DNA of 64,000 nucleotides, from NCBI RefSeq assembly GCF_000832985.1, contig NZ_CP009920.1, positions 4,024,501 through 4,088,500 on the forward strand, read 5' to 3'. A model generated the notes under the pieces. That model ran no database searches, was not told the DNA's origin, and saw only the letters and a list, made by a program, of their open reading frames with translations. Made by a program: the position numbers and the translations under genes. The stretch is from Priestia megaterium NBRC 15308 = ATCC 14581. Its GTDB lineage: Bacteria; Bacillota; Bacilli; Bacillales; Bacillaceae_H. Below, piece after piece: positions 8,655 through 18,333 of the stretch. The first letter of the stretch is position 1, and every line of letters starts with the position of its first letter.

Positions 8655-9992
8655 ATGGTCCAAACTAGTACTAATAAAATTAATTATTTTGAAAGCGTAA
8701 ACAAAGTTTTATACGAAGGTAAAGATTCTAAAAATCCTTTAGCTTTTAAATACTATAACCCTGAAGAAGTAGTAGGCGGTAAAACGATGAAAGATCAGCT
8801 GCGTTTTTCTGTTGCTTACTGGCACACGTTTACAGCAGATGGTACGGATCCTTTTGGTGCAGCTACTATGCAAAGATCCTGGGATAGATATGATGGAATG
8901 GATTTAGCAAAAGCGAGAGTTGAGGCAGCTTTTCAACTTTTTGAAACATTAAATGTTCCATTCTTCGCATTTCATGATCGAGACATTGCTCCTGAGGGCA
9001 GTACGTTGCAAGAAACAAATAAAAACCTTGATGTTATCGTCACTATGATCAAAGAATACATGCAAACAAGTAACGTAAAGTTATTATGGAACACAGCGAA
9101 TATGTTTACAAATCCCCGGTTCGTTCATGGTGCAGCTACTTCTTGTAATGCAGATGTATTTGCTTATGCGGCGGCTCAAGTAAAAAAGGGGCTTGAAACA
9201 GCAAAAGAACTAGGCGCAGAAAATTATGTATTCTGGGGCGGCCGTGAGGGATATGAAACACTGCTTAACACAAATTTGCAGTTAGAGTTAGATAACTTAG
9301 CCAGATTTATGCATATGGCTGTAGATTACGCAACCGAAATTGGATATAGGGGGCAGTTTTTAATTGAGCCTAAACCTAAAGAACCTACAACACATCAGTA
9401 TGATACCGATGCAGCAACAACTATTTCATTTTTAAGACAATACGGATTAGATAAATACTTCAAACTTAATCTAGAAGCTAACCACGCAACGTTAGCTGGG
9501 CATACATTTGAACACGAATTACGAGTAGCTAGAGTACAAGGCTTCTTAGGGTCCGTGGATGCAAACCAAGGTGACCCTCTTTTAGGCTGGGATACAGATG
9601 AATTCCCAACGGATTTATATTCTACAACGCTAGCAATGTATGAAATTCTGCAAAATGGAGGGCTGGGCAGCGGAGGATTAAACTTTGATGCTAAAGTACG
9701 CAGAGGTTCTTTTGAACAAGATGATTTACTCTATGCTCATGTAGCAGGAATGGATGCGTTTGCTCGAGGGTTAAAAGTAGCACATAAATTAGTAGAAGAT
9801 CGTGTTTTCGAAAATGTTATCAACGAGCGCTACAGCAGCTTTAAAGAAGGAATTGGGCTTGAGATTGTGGAAGGAAAAGCTAACTTCCATACACTGGAGC
9901 AGTACGCGTTTAAAAATCCGAATATTGCGAATAAATCAGGAAGACAAGAACGTTTAAAGTCCATTTTAAATCAATATATTTTAGAAGTTTAA
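8655..9992 (+). CDS. xylA: Xylose isomerase
   Basis: A 445-residue class II xylose isomerase converting D-xylose to D-xylulose in the cytoplasm. Catalytic residues are visible at H107 and D110 (FAFHDRD), the metal-site signature WGGREGYE spans 194-201, and [14 protein letters not shown] follows at about 237-250. Start ATG 8655 has AAAGGGGGAAATG upstream. It is the first gene of the xyl operon, controlled by the operator and promoter just upstream and by a cre within the first codons. A hairpin separates it from xylB. Confidence 0.97.
   Translation: MVQTSTNKINYFESVNKVLYEGKDSKNPLAFKYYNPEEVVGGKTMKDQLRFSVAYWHTFTADGTDPFGAATMQRSWDRYDGMDLAKARVEAAFQLFETLNVPFFAFHDRDIAPEGSTLQETNKNLDVIVTMIKEYMQTSNVKLLWNTANMFTNPRFVHGAATSCNADVFAYAAAQVKKGLETAKELGAENYVFWGGREGYETLLNTNLQLELDNLARFMHMAVDYATEIGYRGQFLIEPKPKEPTTHQYDTDAATTISFLRQYGLDKYFKLNLEANHATLAGHTFEHELRVARVQGFLGSVDANQGDPLLGWDTDEFPTDLYSTTLAMYEILQNGGLGSGGLNFDAKVRRGSFEQDDLLYAHVAGMDAFARGLKVAHKLVEDRVFENVINERYSSFKEGIGLEIVEGKANFHTLEQYAFKNPNIANKSGRQERLKSILNQYILEV
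8690..8703 (+). promoter_or_regulatory. cre (CcpA site) within xylA
   Basis: TGAAAGCGTAAACA matches the cre consensus TGWAANCGNTNWCA at all but one position. It lies in codons 12-17 of xylA, where carbon catabolite repression of this operon is known to act in B. megaterium. Confidence 0.75.
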
Positions 9993-9997
9993 AAGAC

Positions 9998-10030
9998 AAA
10001 CGAGAGTAGAAACAATTTCTACTCTCGTTT
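9998..10030 (+). terminator. xylA-xylB intercistronic hairpin
   Basis: Perfect 14-bp arms (9998-10011, 10017-10030) around loop ACAAT. No long T-run follows, so it is more likely a partial terminator or mRNA-stabilising hairpin that lowers xylB relative to xylA than a full stop. Confidence 0.6.
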
Positions 10031-10050
10031 ATAAACGCGGAGGTATCAAG

Positions 10051-11553
10051 ATGAAATATGTAATTGGAATTGATCTAGGAACAAGCGCCGTAAAAACGGT
10101 TTTAGTTGATACAAAAGGCAAGATTTGCGCTGTGGTTTCTAAGAATTATCCTCTCCTTCATGAAAAAACAGGGTATAGTGAACAGAATCCAGAAGAATGG
10201 GTTCAGCAGACGGCTAGTGCTTTAAGTGAATTAATTGCTAACGCTAATATAAAACCCGAAGATATAGAAGGAATTAGTTATTCTGGACAAATGCATGGCC
10301 TTGTGATGCTGGATGAAAACTACAACCTATTACGTAACGCCATTTTGTGGAATGATACAAGAACAACAGAACAATGTCATCATCTCTATAAAGTCATTGG
10401 AGAAAAACGTCTTTTAAAGATAACAAAAAACCAGGCTTTAGAAGGATTTACTCTTCCTAAGTTATTGTGGGTAAAAGAGTATGAACCGGCTATATTTGAA
10501 AAAACAGCTGTATTTATGCTGCCTAAAGATTATTTACGCTTTAAAATGACCGGCTTTATTCATAGTGAATATTCAGATGCTGCCGGTACATTATTATTAA
10601 ACATCAGCAAGAAAAAATGGGATGATGAGCTTTGCCAATTAGCAGGAATCAATATTAATCTTTGTCCGCCACTAGTTGAATCTAGTGAATGCATAGGCAA
10701 TATTAGTGAAGCGTTCTCTCAAAAAACGGGATTAACCACTTCAACGAAAGTATTTGCAGGTGGAGCAGATAATGCTTGCGGAGCAATTGGCGCCGGCATT
10801 TTATCATCAGGGGAAACACTATGTAGCATTGGGACATCGGGTGTTGTTCTTTCTTATGAGGAACGAAGCGATAGAGACTTTGATGGAAAAGTCCATTATT
10901 TTAATCATGGAAAAGAAAATGCCTTTTATACGATGGGCGTTACGCTATCTGCGGGGCACAGTTTAGGCTGGTTTAAGGACAATTTCGCAAAAAACGTCAC
11001 GTTTGAAGAATTATTGGCTGACCTAAAAAATGTCCCAATCGGCTCAAACGGCCTTTTATTTACCCCTTACTTAGTCGGGGAACGTACACCGCATGCAGAT
11101 GCTACGATTCGCGGAAGTTTTATAGGAATGGACGCCTCTCATAAAAAGAGAGACTTTACGCGGGCAGTTATTGAAGGGATTACGTTTTCATTAAATGAAT
11201 CAATTGAAATTTTTCGAGAAAACGGAAAGGAAATTACGTCTATTGTATCAATCGGCGGGGGAGCAAAAAACGATCACTGGCTTCAAATTCAAGCAGACGT
11301 TTTTAATGCGAAAATCGTAAAGTTGTCTACTGAACAAGGCCCAGCGTTAGGAGCAGCCATGCTAGCAGCTTATGGCTGTGGCTGGTATAACTCATTGGAA
11401 GAGTGTGCAAACGTATTTATTACGTCTTCGAAAACATATTATCCTAACGCAGAACATGTACAAGTCTATAAACAGCTTTATGAATTATATAAAGAAGTAT
11501 ATCCTCAAACACACGGCTTAAGTAAAAAGCTAGGCGAATTTAAAAGGAAGTAA
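10051..11553 (+). CDS. xylB: Xylulokinase
   Basis: A 500-residue FGGY-family sugar kinase phosphorylating D-xylulose to xylulose 5-phosphate for the pentose phosphate pathway. It opens with the ATP-binding GIDLGTSAVKTVLVD. It contains SGQMHGLVMLD (substrate-proximal MHG) and, in the C-terminal half, SIGGGAKNDHWLQIQADVF plus GPALGAAMLAAYG. Length is typical. GGAGG lies 8 nt before ATG 10051. It follows xylA by 58 bp in the same transcription unit. Confidence 0.96.
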   Translation: MKYVIGIDLGTSAVKTVLVDTKGKICAVVSKNYPLLHEKTGYSEQNPEEWVQQTASALSELIANANIKPEDIEGISYSGQMHGLVMLDENYNLLRNAILWNDTRTTEQCHHLYKVIGEKRLLKITKNQALEGFTLPKLLWVKEYEPAIFEKTAVFMLPKDYLRFKMTGFIHSEYSDAAGTLLLNISKKKWDDELCQLAGININLCPPLVESSECIGNISEAFSQKTGLTTSTKVFAGGADNACGAIGAGILSSGETLCSIGTSGVVLSYEERSDRDFDGKVHYFNHGKENAFYTMGVTLSAGHSLGWFKDNFAKNVTFEELLADLKNVPIGSNGLLFTPYLVGERTPHADATIRGSFIGMDASHKKRDFTRAVIEGITFSLNESIEIFRENGKEITSIVSIGGGAKNDHWLQIQADVFNAKIVKLSTEQGPALGAAMLAAYGCGWYNSLEECANVFITSSKTYYPNAEHVQVYKQLYELYKEVYPQTHGLSKKLGEFKRK

Positions 11554-11599
11554 TAGGTTGAAAAATATGCAACCTTGCTTTAAAAAGGAGCTTCATATA

Positions 11600-11710
11600 A
11601 AAGTAGCTTGTATTAATTGATTATGGTTGTATATCGATATACCTGACACAAAAGGAAGTATAGAAATTGCTGTAGTAAGAGTTGATTCAATAGAAAAATA
11701 CGTACATTAG
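11600..11710 (+). pseudogene. galM (aldose 1-epimerase) relic between xylB and xylT
   Basis: After a frameshift, the stretch reads IPDTKGSIEIAVVRVDSIEKY and then TAG. This aligns with MPDSKGKIESVVLGFDSIEEY of the intact galM at 2021-3076. Just upstream, KVACI and, in another frame, DYGC align with KITCLDYGC of galM. Only about 37 codons remain, out of frame and truncated. A further open stretch at 11723-11791 (EQLVEWTKNISFVFQEFE) looks like the tail of another lost frame. Confidence 0.7.
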
Positions 11711-11850
11711 AGGGGAGGATAAGAGCAGTTAGTTGAATGGACGAAGAATATTTCTTTTGTGTTCCAAGAATTTGAAAACGCATTCAAATAAGTGCGAACT
11801 CAGTTAGAAATAGAACTTCTGCTGTTACCCTTAACTGCTTTTAACAACGC

Positions 11851-13272
11851 ATGAAACAAAATCGAAACTCATTATATATTTTTTCTATTACCTTAGTTGC
11901 CGCTATCGGGGGGTTACTGTTTGGATATGATACAGCTGTAATATCTGGAGCTGAAGAATCATTAAAGGTGTATCTTATTGACAGCTTAGGATTAGGATCT
12001 TTAGCACACGGTGTTACTGTATCAAGTGCTTTGATAGGGTGTATTATTGGAGGACTGATATCTGGTTATTTTGCGACGAAACTAGGACGCAAACAATCAC
12101 TTATACTAGCAGCTATTCTTTTTATAGTCTCAGCGTTAGGCGCTTCTTATCCCGAGTTTTTATTTTTTACAAAAGGGGAACCGACATTCTCTTTGTTACT
12201 AGCTTTTAACTTCTACCGCATTATAGGTGGGATTGGTGTTGGCCTAGCATCAGCCATTTGTCCGATCTATATAGGAGAAATTGCACCGGCAGATATTCGC
12301 GGCAGATTGGTATCGTTCAATCAATTTATGATTATTTTTGGAATGTTAGTCGTTTACTTCGTGAATTGGGGTATTGCAAATGGGGAAACCTTAGAATGGA
12401 TTAATGATGTAGGTTGGAGATACATGTTTGCTTCAGGAGCTATTCCAGCTTTACTTTTTGCAGCACTCTTGTTTTTAGTTCCTGAAACGCCTCGCTACTT
12501 AGCTATACAGAATCAAGATCAAAAAGCTTTAGCCATACTAACTAAAATTAATGGATCTTCAGAAGCGAAAGCAATTTTAGAAGATATTAAACAAACAATT
12601 TCTACCAATGTTTCGTCTGAAAAATTATTGGCATATGGAAAATTAGTTATCGTTGTAGGTATACTGCTTTCTGTATTTCAACAATTTGTAGGAATCAATG
12701 TAGCTTTATATTATGCTCCGCGTATTTTTGAAAGCATGGGAGCAGCTAAAGGTTCTTCTATGCTGCAAACCATTATTATGGGATTAGTAAACGTTATTTT
12801 TACAGTAATTGCAATTTTGACGGTTGATCGTTTGGGAAGAAAACCTTTATTAATAACAGGGTCTATCGGAATGGCCATTGGAATGTTCGGTGTAGCAAGC
12901 ATGGCTTTTTCAAACATCATTGGTATAGGAACGCTTGTATTTATCATTATTTATACAGCTTCCTTTATGATGTCATGGGGACCAATTTGTTGGGTGCTCA
13001 TTTCAGAGATTTTTCCTAATAAAATTAGAGGTCGTGCTGTAGCCATTGCCGTAGCTGCTCAGTGGGCAGCTAACTATTTTATTTCCTCTACGTATCCTGT
13101 GATGATGGAATATAGCGGAGGATTAACATATGGTTTCTACGGTTTAATGAGTGTACTTTCTGCTTTATTCGTTTGGAAATTTGTTCCTGAAACAAAAGGT
13201 AGAACTCTTGAACAAATGGAAAATATGTGGAGAAAAAAACAAGAGGCTTCAAAGAGTAAGAAGGTCATATAA
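11851..13272 (+). CDS. xylT: D-xylose/proton symporter, MFS sugar porter
   Basis: A 473-residue major facilitator with 12 predicted membrane segments. Sugar-porter signatures are visible: GGLLFGYDTAVISG in the first helix region, LGRKQS in loop 2-3, LVPETPRYLA before the central loop, DRLGRKPLL in loop 8-9 and VPETKGRTLEQME at the C terminus. It would import xylose for the XylA/XylB pathway. The start at 11851 has only a weak ribosome site. The 297 bp before it hold a galM relic, so the gene may be translated less well or have its own start signals. A terminator follows. Confidence 0.93.
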   Translation: MKQNRNSLYIFSITLVAAIGGLLFGYDTAVISGAEESLKVYLIDSLGLGSLAHGVTVSSALIGCIIGGLISGYFATKLGRKQSLILAAILFIVSALGASYPEFLFFTKGEPTFSLLLAFNFYRIIGGIGVGLASAICPIYIGEIAPADIRGRLVSFNQFMIIFGMLVVYFVNWGIANGETLEWINDVGWRYMFASGAIPALLFAALLFLVPETPRYLAIQNQDQKALAILTKINGSSEAKAILEDIKQTISTNVSSEKLLAYGKLVIVVGILLSVFQQFVGINVALYYAPRIFESMGAAKGSSMLQTIIMGLVNVIFTVIAILTVDRLGRKPLLITGSIGMAIGMFGVASMAFSNIIGIGTLVFIIIYTASFMMSWGPICWVLISEIFPNKIRGRAVAIAVAAQWAANYFISSTYPVMMEYSGGLTYGFYGLMSVLSALFVWKFVPETKGRTLEQMENMWRKKQEASKSKKVI

Positions 13273-13314
13273 CCATTAAGCTTTTGCTTAGAGGAAAGAT
13301 GAATATAAACTTTC

Positions 13315-13347
13315 AAAAACACCTAAACTATCTTTAGGTGTTTTTAA
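13315..13347 (+). terminator. Terminator of the xyl operon
   Basis: Perfect 13-bp arms 13315-13327 and 13333-13345 with a 5-nt loop; the right arm ends in a T-run. The 300 bp up to the next gene hold no recognisable gene, only a start-less open stretch near 13456-13551. Confidence 0.88.
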
Positions 13348-13646
13348 TATGTAACCTTTATGAAGAAAGTGGATAGCTTTTTTAAAGGATATTGCTATAG
13401 TGATAAGTCTCTTTGAAAATAGAAATATAGTTTTCTTTATGAGGAGTGTTTCATCGTAAATATAAATAACGGTGCAATGAATTTACACATTAATAATGGA
13501 GGAAGCAAGCTTATATCCACTTATATAAATCAGATTATTCAAATTAGTTGAGCGGACTCTGTTTCAAAAAAGAGAAAATTAGTTGATAATTATAAATAAA
13601 GCAAGAATCTACTCTCAAGTTATTATAGAAAGGAGCTTATAATACT

Positions 13647-15056
13647 GTGAAGAATACATTTCAAGAGCACATAGAAGTCGACTGCTCCTCTAAAAAGTTT
13701 AACTGGTGGCATGCAGTTATAAATTCGATAAATGATGGTATTCTAGTTATCGACAAAAAAGGGATTGTTAGATTTATTAACCCAGAGTATACAAAGATTA
13801 CAGGAGTAAAAAGTGATATTATCGGAAAACCGCTAATAGAATATCGCCCAGGTGCTCAGTTAACAAATACCCTAAAAGATCAACAATGCAGAGTAGGCGT
13901 ATATCGAAAGGAAAAAAATCGGGAATATATGGTGGACATGGCTCCAATTATAATAGAAGGTAAACTTGCAGGAGCCGTATCGGTTTGTAAAAGTCTCAAT
14001 GAAGTTGATAAATTATCAAAAGAGTTAAGAAGACAAACGGAAAAGCTAAAGAATTTAGAAAACCGAATGGATTCTATTTATGAAGCAAAGTATACATTTG
14101 AACAAATAATTGGTGGGGACGGAGGGTTAAGGCACGTTGTTCATATAGCTGAAAAAGTAGCAGAATCTCAATTTCCTATTCTTGTGACGGGAGAAAGCGG
14201 CACGGGAAAAGAATTATTTTCACAGGCTATACATAATAAAAGTGAGCGCAAGCATGGTCCTTTTATACCTGTAAATTGTGCCGCTATTCCTTCGTCTCTG
14301 TTAGAAAGTGAACTTTTTGGATATGGAGACGGTGCTTTTACAAATGCTAAAAAAGGCGGGAAGGCTGGACTATTCGAAATAGCAGACAACGGAACTATAT
14401 TTTTAGATGAAATTGGAGATATGTCGTATGATCTTCAGGCTAAGTTGTTAAGAGTCCTACAAGAGAAAAAGATTCGAAGGGTAGGAGAAGCTACTGAACG
14501 TGCAGTGGACGTAAGAATTATTGCTGCTACACATCGCAATCTAAAGCAGCTTGTGAATAAAAAACAGTTTCGAGAAGATTTATTTTATAGACTTAACGTG
14601 ATTCAATTAGAGATACCTCCTTTAAGAAAAAGAAGAGAAGATATACGTGAACTCGTCTATTCTTTTATTAAATACTCGACCACCAACACTTCTTACAAAA
14701 TTGACGAATATACACTAGGTTTTCTTCAATCTTATCATTGGCCTGGCAACGTAAGGGAATTAAAAAATGTAATTGACTATGCAACATGCATGGCGGAAGA
14801 CACAGATATTGTATTTCGTCATCTCCCAGAATTTATGATTAAAAATGAAAAAAACTTTTCAGATATTGTAAGTAAAACAGAGAAATCTAGTCGAACACTG
14901 CAAGAAGCTATACAGGATAAAGAGTGTGCATTTATTCAGGAAATATTAAGAAAATATCCAAATAACATTGAGGGAAAAAAGAAAGCAGCAGAAGTTTTAG
15001 ATATTTCTTTAGCTACTTTATACAATAAAATGAAAAAATATCATATTCATTTCTAA
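13647..15056 (+). CDS. Sigma-54-dependent activator with PAS domain
   Basis: A 469-residue enhancer-binding protein. An N-terminal PAS sensor (about 20-115) is followed by a coiled linker (117-145). The AAA+ domain has Walker A GESGTGKE (182-189) and Walker B IFLDEIGD (251-258), and a Fis-type helix-turn-helix lies at about 447-465. The sigma-54 contact loop reads GAFTNA (229-234), not the canonical GAFTGA. GTG start 13647 has AAAGGAG upstream. The next genes lie behind a GG-N10-GC promoter with two matching upstream palindromes, so this protein very likely activates them. It should sense a small molecule through PAS; the ligand is unknown. Confidence 0.9.
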   Translation: MKNTFQEHIEVDCSSKKFNWWHAVINSINDGILVIDKKGIVRFINPEYTKITGVKSDIIGKPLIEYRPGAQLTNTLKDQQCRVGVYRKEKNREYMVDMAPIIIEGKLAGAVSVCKSLNEVDKLSKELRRQTEKLKNLENRMDSIYEAKYTFEQIIGGDGGLRHVVHIAEKVAESQFPILVTGESGTGKELFSQAIHNKSERKHGPFIPVNCAAIPSSLLESELFGYGDGAFTNAKKGGKAGLFEIADNGTIFLDEIGDMSYDLQAKLLRVLQEKKIRRVGEATERAVDVRIIAATHRNLKQLVNKKQFREDLFYRLNVIQLEIPPLRKRREDIRELVYSFIKYSTTNTSYKIDEYTLGFLQSYHWPGNVRELKNVIDYATCMAEDTDIVFRHLPEFMIKNEKNFSDIVSKTEKSSRTLQEAIQDKECAFIQEILRKYPNNIEGKKKAAEVLDISLATLYNKMKKYHIHF

Positions 15057-15068
15057 GTCTTTAGAAAG

Positions 15069-15088
15069 ATTTCTAGATTCTTAGAAAT
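15069..15088. promoter_or_regulatory. Upstream activator site 1
   Basis: ATTTCTA-N6-TAGAAAT, a perfect 7-bp inverted repeat immediately after the activator gene and about 200 bp upstream of the sigma-54 promoter. The same pattern recurs at 15137-15156. Confidence 0.65.
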
Positions 15089-15136
15089 GCTGAAGACTCT
15101 GTATTAAGAAGTGTATTTCTTTACCAAACAGCAGTT

Positions 15137-15156
15137 ATTTCTAAAACATTAGAATT
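15137..15156. promoter_or_regulatory. Upstream activator site 2
   Basis: ATTTCTA-N6-TAGAATT, the second copy of the palindrome, centred 68 bp from site 1 and about 140 bp before the -24 element. Paired dyads at this distance are the normal layout for enhancer-binding proteins. Confidence 0.65.
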
Positions 15157-15284
15157 TAGATTAACAAAAACAAAGAAAGAAAGCAGCTTTATTGGTGGCG
15201 CTTTCTTTTTTTGTTGTGTCTTAAATTTCTTTTATCACATTTTGAAAGGATTTAGTAACGGTTTGTTGCTATTCTTACATATCT

Positions 15285-15302
15285 TTGGCATGAATCCTGC
15301 AA
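15285..15302 (+). promoter_or_regulatory. Sigma-54 (-24/-12) promoter
   Basis: TTGGCATGAATCCTGCAA contains GG at 15287-15288 and GC at 15299-15300, exactly 10 bp apart, as in the consensus TGGCAC-N5-TTGCW. It precedes the transporter start by about 70 bp. Confidence 0.8.
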
Positions 15303-15372
15303 GAACAAAAAGTACCGAAGTTTTTTACATCTAAGATTTTTGAATCTATAAATTTAAGGCAGGGGGGATTAC

Positions 15373-16668
15373 ATGTTAGCACTATTAGGATTTTTAATTA
15401 TTGGTGTATTTCTATTTTTAATTATGACCAATCGTTTATCTGTATTGATTGCCTTAGTTCTCGTACCAACTGTTTTTGCGTTAATAGGCGGATTTGGGCT
15501 AGAAATGGGAGACATGATGTTAGAAGGCATTATAAAAGTAGCGCCTACAGGTATTATGATTGTTTTTGCAGTTTTGTACTTCGGCTTAATGATTGATACA
15601 GGCTTATTTAAGCCTATGATTTCTAAAATGCTTCGTCTAGTTAAAGGAGATCCGTTAAAAGTAGTCGTAGGGACAGCTATCGTCACAATGCTTGTATCAT
15701 TAGACGGAGACGGTGCATCTACTTTTATGATTACAATTACAGCGCTGCTACCTCTTTATAAGAGATTGAAGATGAATCCTCTTATTTTATCAGGAGTGGT
15801 TGCTTTAGGAGCAGGAGTTATGAACTTAGCTCCTTGGGGAGGACCTACTGCTAGAGCTATGACTACATTTAATGCAGATTCTTCTCAATTATTTAACCCT
15901 GTTATTCCCGCAATGATTGCTGGGATTGTATGGGTGTTAGCATCTGCGTTTTGGCTTGGGAAAAAGGAGAGGCAGAGACTAGGAGTCATTGAACTGGAAG
16001 AACATGTACAAGGGTTTACAGAACATGCAGCTGCTCTAGAAGCAAAAGGACCACGGCTTTTTTGGTTTAATCTTGCTTTAACAATTTTGCTTCTTATCGC
16101 GTTAATTAAAGTATGGCTACCTTTACCGATTTTATTTATTGTCGCTTTTGCAATTGCTCTTTTAGTGAATTATCCCAATCCAGAAGAGCAGCAAAAACGT
16201 TTACTAAGCCATGCAAACAACGTGTTAATTGTTTCTACGATGATTTTTGCTGCAGGCATTTTCACGGGTATTCTGACAGGAACAAAGATGATAGATGGAA
16301 TGGCCTCTGCAATGGTTAGTATTATCCCTGAATCACTAGCTTCTTACTTACCTGTACTAGTAGCGGTTACAAGTATGCCTCTTAGCTTAGTGTTTACACC
16401 GGATGCTTACTATTTCGGAGTATTACCAATTATTAGCCAGACGGCTTCTAACTTTGGCATCGATCCAATTGAAATTGGCAGAGCAGCTATTTTAGGACAG
16501 ATGACGACTGGATTTCCATTAAGTCCTTTAACCGCCTCGACCTTTATCCTTGTAGGGTTAGCGGGAGTAAATTTAGGCGATCATCAGCGTTTTATCTTTA
16601 AGTGGGCATTTGGAACGACCATTGTTATGACGATTGTGGCATTAATAACGGGAGCAATTACTATTTGA
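15373..16668 (+). CDS. CitMHS-family carboxylate transporter
   Basis: A 431-residue integral membrane protein with about 11-12 hydrophobic segments. It belongs to the citrate-metal/proton symporter family (B. subtilis CitM, CitH, YraO). Typical stretches are LVSLDGDGASTFMITITALLPLYKRL (split here as SLDGDGASTFMITI) and NLAPWGGPTARAM. It should import a di- or tricarboxylate, probably as a metal complex, across the cytoplasmic membrane. First gene after the sigma-54 promoter; AGGGGGG precedes ATG 15373. The next gene starts 10 bp after its stop. The real substrate is not fixed by sequence. Confidence 0.88.
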   Translation: MLALLGFLIIGVFLFLIMTNRLSVLIALVLVPTVFALIGGFGLEMGDMMLEGIIKVAPTGIMIVFAVLYFGLMIDTGLFKPMISKMLRLVKGDPLKVVVGTAIVTMLVSLDGDGASTFMITITALLPLYKRLKMNPLILSGVVALGAGVMNLAPWGGPTARAMTTFNADSSQLFNPVIPAMIAGIVWVLASAFWLGKKERQRLGVIELEEHVQGFTEHAAALEAKGPRLFWFNLALTILLLIALIKVWLPLPILFIVAFAIALLVNYPNPEEQQKRLLSHANNVLIVSTMIFAAGIFTGILTGTKMIDGMASAMVSIIPESLASYLPVLVAVTSMPLSLVFTPDAYYFGVLPIISQTASNFGIDPIEIGRAAILGQMTTGFPLSPLTASTFILVGLAGVNLGDHQRFIFKWAFGTTIVMTIVALITGAITI

Positions 16669-16678
16669 GGTGATAAAA

Positions 16679-18013
16679 ATGATAAGAATCGGATCAGGCG
16701 CAGGTTTTTCAGGAGATCGATTAGACCCAGCCGTTATATTGGCTGAAAAAGGAAATTTAGATTATTTAGTATTGGAATGTTTAGCCGAAAGAACAATCGC
16801 ACTTGCCCAAAAAAGAAAAAGTCAAAACCCTTTAATGGGTTATGATTCCTTGTTAGAAAAAAGACTAGAGCTTCTTTTACCTATTATTAAGAAAAAGAAA
16901 GTGCGAATCATTACCAATATGGGAGCAGCAAATCCAATAGGTGCTGCTGAAAAAGTTGTTGAAATAGCTAACCGACTAAACATTAGGATAAAGGTAGCAG
17001 CCGTAACGGGAGATGATGTACTAAAGTTGATAGATAGAAATGGATTGACTCTAGAAACAAATGAACCGCTATCTCATTTTGGTAACGTTATATCTGCAAA
17101 CGCTTACCTTGGTGTAGAAACAATGTTGCCAGCTCTAGAGACAGATGCTCAAGTTATTATTACTGGTAGAGTAGCAGATCCGTCTTTATTTGTTGCTCCA
17201 ATGGTACACCACTTTGGATGGTCTTTAGACGACGTAGATAAAATTGCTCAAGGAACAGTAATTGGACACTTATTGGAATGTGGGGGACAGGTAGCTGGTG
17301 GTTATTTTGCTGATCCCGGAAAAAAAGAAGTCTCAAAGCTTGCCGAATTAGGTTTTCCATTTGCTGATGTTAAAGAAGATGGGACAGCCATTATTACTAA
17401 AGTAGAAGGGACAGGAGGAGTCATTAACTTAGCTACTGTAAAAGAACAGCTTCTTTACGAAGTAACTAACCCTCATCAATATGTAACACCCGATGTTATT
17501 GCAGATTTTACTTCCGTTCATTTACAGGAAATTAAATTGAACCAAATTCAAGTGTCTGGTGGAACAGGTATACCAAGGCCTGAAACGTTAAAAGTCAGCG
17601 TAGGTTACGAAGCAGGTGTTATTGGAGAAGGAGAAATTTCCTACGCCGGATCCAATGCTCTAGAAAGAGCTAAGCTAGCTAGTGAAATTTTATATAAGCG
17701 TTTAAAAGATAAAGTAGTCGACTTAAGAATTGATTATATTGGTATTTCTTCTGTTCATAGAGTCTCTTTTCAAGAATCAGCTCCTTATGAAATTAGGCTG
17801 AGAGTAGCAGGGAAATGTCTTACTTCAAAGGAAGCAGCTAAAATTGGAGAAGAGGTAGAAGCTCTTTATACAAATGGACCCGCAGGCGGAGGCGGAGCAA
17901 GAAAGTATGTTAATGAAGTAGTAGGAATTATTTCTACGTTGATTTCACGTAACAAAATAGAAACACACCTTACATTGAAGGAGAGCTTAACAAATGAAAA
18001 AGAAATTATATGA
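16679..18013 (+). CDS. AtuA-family protein (DUF1446)
   Basis: A 444-residue protein of the acyclic terpene utilisation AtuA family, opening IRIGSGAGFSGDRLDPAV and containing LEKGNLDYLVLECLAERT-like and GRVADPSLFVAPM segments. The glycine-rich ANGPAGGGGARKYVNE-like C terminus is also seen. Biochemical function of AtuA is not established; genes of this type occur in terpene and organic-acid catabolic clusters. GTG 16670 is possible, but ATG 16679 is better spaced from GAGG. Its 3' end overlaps the next gene by 20 bp, the usual split arrangement. Confidence 0.87.
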   Translation: MIRIGSGAGFSGDRLDPAVILAEKGNLDYLVLECLAERTIALAQKRKSQNPLMGYDSLLEKRLELLLPIIKKKKVRIITNMGAANPIGAAEKVVEIANRLNIRIKVAAVTGDDVLKLIDRNGLTLETNEPLSHFGNVISANAYLGVETMLPALETDAQVIITGRVADPSLFVAPMVHHFGWSLDDVDKIAQGTVIGHLLECGGQVAGGYFADPGKKEVSKLAELGFPFADVKEDGTAIITKVEGTGGVINLATVKEQLLYEVTNPHQYVTPDVIADFTSVHLQEIKLNQIQVSGGTGIPRPETLKVSVGYEAGVIGEGEISYAGSNALERAKLASEILYKRLKDKVVDLRIDYIGISSVHRVSFQESAPYEIRLRVAGKCLTSKEAAKIGEEVEALYTNGPAGGGGARKYVNEVVGIISTLISRNKIETHLTLKESLTNEKEII

Positions 18014-18305
18014 ACTTGCTCACAGTCGAGCTGGAGATAAGGGAAACACGCTTATGTTATCACTAATTCCATATAACGAAAAAGATTATTTCTTATTACG
18101 TGAAAAAGTGACTGCTTCGGAAGTAAAAAAACACTTAAAAAATATTGTAGAAGGAGACATTGTTCGCTACGAAGTTCCTAATATATCAGCATTTCAATTT
18201 GTATGTCACCGCGCGTTACTTGGTGGGGTCACTACTTCTTTAGGAATGGATACGCACGGAAAGAGCTTAAGTTATGCCCTGCTGGAAATGGAAGTAGACA
18301 TTTGA
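17994..18305 (+). CDS. AtuA-associated small protein (ferredoxin-fold partner)
   Basis: A 103-residue protein beginning KKLYELAHSRAGDKGNTLMLS. This pattern (AHSRAGDKGN) is typical of the small domain that forms the C-terminal part of longer AtuA proteins or is encoded separately right after them. It starts inside the end of the AtuA gene (20-bp overlap), so translation is probably coupled and the two products likely form one complex. Function unknown beyond that association. Confidence 0.85.
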   Translation: MKKKLYELAHSRAGDKGNTLMLSLIPYNEKDYFLLREKVTASEVKKHLKNIVEGDIVRYEVPNISAFQFVCHRALLGGVTTSLGMDTHGKSLSYALLEMEVDI

Positions 18306-18333
18306 ATAATAGTATAAAGGAGGTACTTTATCA

